A stretch of DNA of 22,791 nucleotides from Nitrospirae bacterium RBG_13_39_12 (GTDB lineage: Bacteria; Nitrospirota; Thermodesulfovibrionia; Thermodesulfovibrionales; SM23-35), in NCBI GenBank assembly GCA_001805125.1, contig MHEF01000130.1, positions 1 through 22,791 on the forward strand, written 5' to 3'. Each line of letters starts with the position of its first letter. The stretch's first letter is position 1. The position numbers were made by a program, and so were the translations under genes. The notes beneath the pieces are model-generated. The model did not search any database. It was not told the DNA's origin and saw nothing but the letters and a program-made list of their open reading frames with translations. Positions 21,449 to 22,791 of this stretch are shown here, in pieces.

Positions 21449-22791
21449 ATGGAAAAGAGAACCCTCCTTGCTATAGCACTTGCATTTGCTATCCTATTAC
21501 TCTATCAGTACTTTTTTGTTAAACCCGTCCCCCGTAGGGTTCAGAAGCAGGCAAACGTAGAGGAAATAGAAAAACCCGCACCTGTAAAACCTTTAGAGCC
21601 TACTATTGCTGATATAAGTAAACCGCTAGCTGTAACTTCTGAAGAAAAGGAAATAAGTGTAGAAACAGAACTATATTCAGCTGTTTTTACAACCAAAGGC
21701 GCAACTTTAAAACATTATGAGATTAAAAAATACAAAGATAAAGATGGTAAAAACGTCGTATTGCTTAGAAAGACTGGCATAGAACCTCCTCTTGGAATAG
21801 GTTCAAAAGACAGTTTTAACCTTTCAAATGTAAGCTTTAGTGTTACTAGCTCTGGCGGAGAACAGGATATATTACTAAATAATTATAAAAAGTCAGGTTC
21901 ACTTATATTTGAATACTTGAATTCAGGATCTTCTGTTAAGAGAACATATACATTTTATAATGATAGCTACAAGGTTGATATTAAAGATGATGTCTCCGGG
22001 CTTCCTGACTATTGGATAGCCTTGGGCACTGATTTTGGTATAAATGAAAGTAACTCTGCCTATTCACATGTAGGCCCTGTTCTTCTCAAAGATACTGATA
22101 GAAAAGAATTCAATCCTGATAAATTGAAAGAAGCCGAGAGCTTTAAGGAAGGTCTGAGGTGGATAGCCCAGGAAGACAAGTATTTTTTTGCGGCCCTTGT
22201 CCCGGTTACTGGTGTTGAAGAAGCAAAAGTATGGAAACTGAAGGACTCTCCTGTTATTGCATTCAAGGGCAGACCAGGTGTAAACAGCTTTATTCTTTAT
22301 GCAGGTCCAAAAGAATATAATAGACTAAAGGATTTAAATGTAGGACTTGAACATATAATAGATTTCGGGTTCTTCTCAATAATTGCTCTGCCCCTTTTCT
22401 GGATACTCAAGTTTTTTTACTCATTAATCGGAAATTACGGATGGGCAATAATCTTCCTTACTTTTATAGTAAGAATACCTTTCATCCCGCTTGTTAATAA
22501 AAGTCAAAAGTCAATGAAGAAGATGCAGGAATTACAACCAAGAATGGCTGAGGTAAAGGAAAAACACAAAAAAGACCCTCAGAAGATGCAGAAGGAGATG
22601 ATGGAACTTTACAAAAAACACAAGGTAAACCCTATCGGGGGTTGCTTGCCGATGCTTCTTCAGATTCCTGTATTCTTTGCACTTTATAAGATATTAATGA
22701 TAGCAATAGAACTCAGGGGTGCACCGTTTATGCTATGGATAAAAGATCTTTCTGCACCAGACACACTCTTTGGACACCTTCCTTCATCCTT
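21449..22791 (+). CDS. yidC: Membrane protein insertase YidC (partial, 3' end outside the window)
   Basis: 447 codons are present and the frame is open at the window edge. An N-terminal membrane anchor (about 6-24, LLAIALAFAILLLYQYFFV) is followed by a charged linker. A large periplasmic domain spans about 50-295, which marks a diderm-type YidC. The insertase core begins near 300 with FFSIIALPLFWILKFFYSL. R342 in IIFLTFIVRIPF is the conserved groove arginine, followed by the cytoplasmic coiled region KKMQELQPRMAEVKEKHKKD and the next membrane helix (NPIGGCLPMLLQIPVFFALY). It inserts proteins into the inner membrane alone or with SecYEG. It starts two bases after yidD, so translation is coupled. 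Confidence 0.97.
   Translation, partial: MEKRTLLAIALAFAILLLYQYFFVKPVPRRVQKQANVEEIEKPAPVKPLEPTIADISKPLAVTSEEKEISVETELYSAVFTTKGATLKHYEIKKYKDKDGKNVVLLRKTGIEPPLGIGSKDSFNLSNVSFSVTSSGGEQDILLNNYKKSGSLIFEYLNSGSSVKRTYTFYNDSYKVDIKDDVSGLPDYWIALGTDFGINESNSAYSHVGPVLLKDTDRKEFNPDKLKEAESFKEGLRWIAQEDKYFFAALVPVTGVEEAKVWKLKDSPVIAFKGRPGVNSFILYAGPKEYNRLKDLNVGLEHIIDFGFFSIIALPLFWILKFFYSLIGNYGWAIIFLTFIVRIPFIPLVNKSQKSMKKMQELQPRMAEVKEKHKKDPQKMQKEMMELYKKHKVNPIGGCLPMLLQIPVFFALYKILMIAIELRGAPFMLWIKDLSAPDTLFGHLPSS

Noticed and set aside
1..22791. CRISPR array, insertion sequence, prophage or toxin-antitoxin genes
   Set aside because: No regular spaced repeats, transposase, integrase or phage genes were seen. The window is mostly core chromosomal genes.

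Overview
This window is a low-GC chromosomal segment from a diderm, probably anaerobic bacterium. YidC has the large periplasmic domain typical of Gram-negatives, and the Fe-S assembly genes are the minimal two-gene SufC/SufB type seen in anaerobes. The phylum cannot be fixed by eye; Nitrospirota or a deltaproteobacterial-like lineage is a guess.

Layout. Positions 1-11294 (+) hold a transcription/translation block: the 3' end of tuf, rpmG, tRNA-Trp(CCA), secE, nusG, rplK, rplA, rplJ, rplL, rpoB, rpoC. Positions 11323-13471 (+) continue with a Mut7-C RNase-like protein, an AhpF-type FAD disulfide reductase and a two-thioredoxin-fold protein disulfide oxidoreductase. Then come a small FmdB-type zinc ribbon protein (13653-13859), a 421-base intergenic stretch (13860-14280), and speD (14281-14709, +). 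Convergent to speD is a minus-strand operon DUF1015-gap-pgk (18260 down to 14724). Behind it lies the minus-strand sufC-sufB pair (20471 down to 18493). Divergent from sufC is the plus-strand cluster rpmH-rnpA-yidD-yidC (20674 to the window end, yidC incomplete).

Most interesting result: the disulfide oxidoreductase gene at 12827-13471 is split by an in-frame TGA exactly where the first cysteine of the C-terminal CPYC redox motif belongs. The frame stays open for 72 more codons that match the rest of the family, and a bacterial-SECIS-like hairpin sits 7 bases after the TGA. TGA is an ordinary stop for nusG, rplJ and rnpA here. This is best read as a selenoprotein (Sec142, UPYC). Its upstream neighbour resembles the reductase half of AhpF, so the pair looks like a split AhpF with selenium in the transfer domain.

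Other points: an exact ParB-type parS consensus plus a one-mismatch second copy at 13957-14037; rplJ and rnpA both lack ATG/GTG/TTG at the expected start (CTG and ATT fit best); tRNA-Trp overlaps the rpmG stop codon by two bases; a palindrome lies inside the putative suf promoter spacer; an 11-base repeat occurs three times next to the rpmH promoter; short GCAGCAAGCTG palindromes recur in two intergenic regions.
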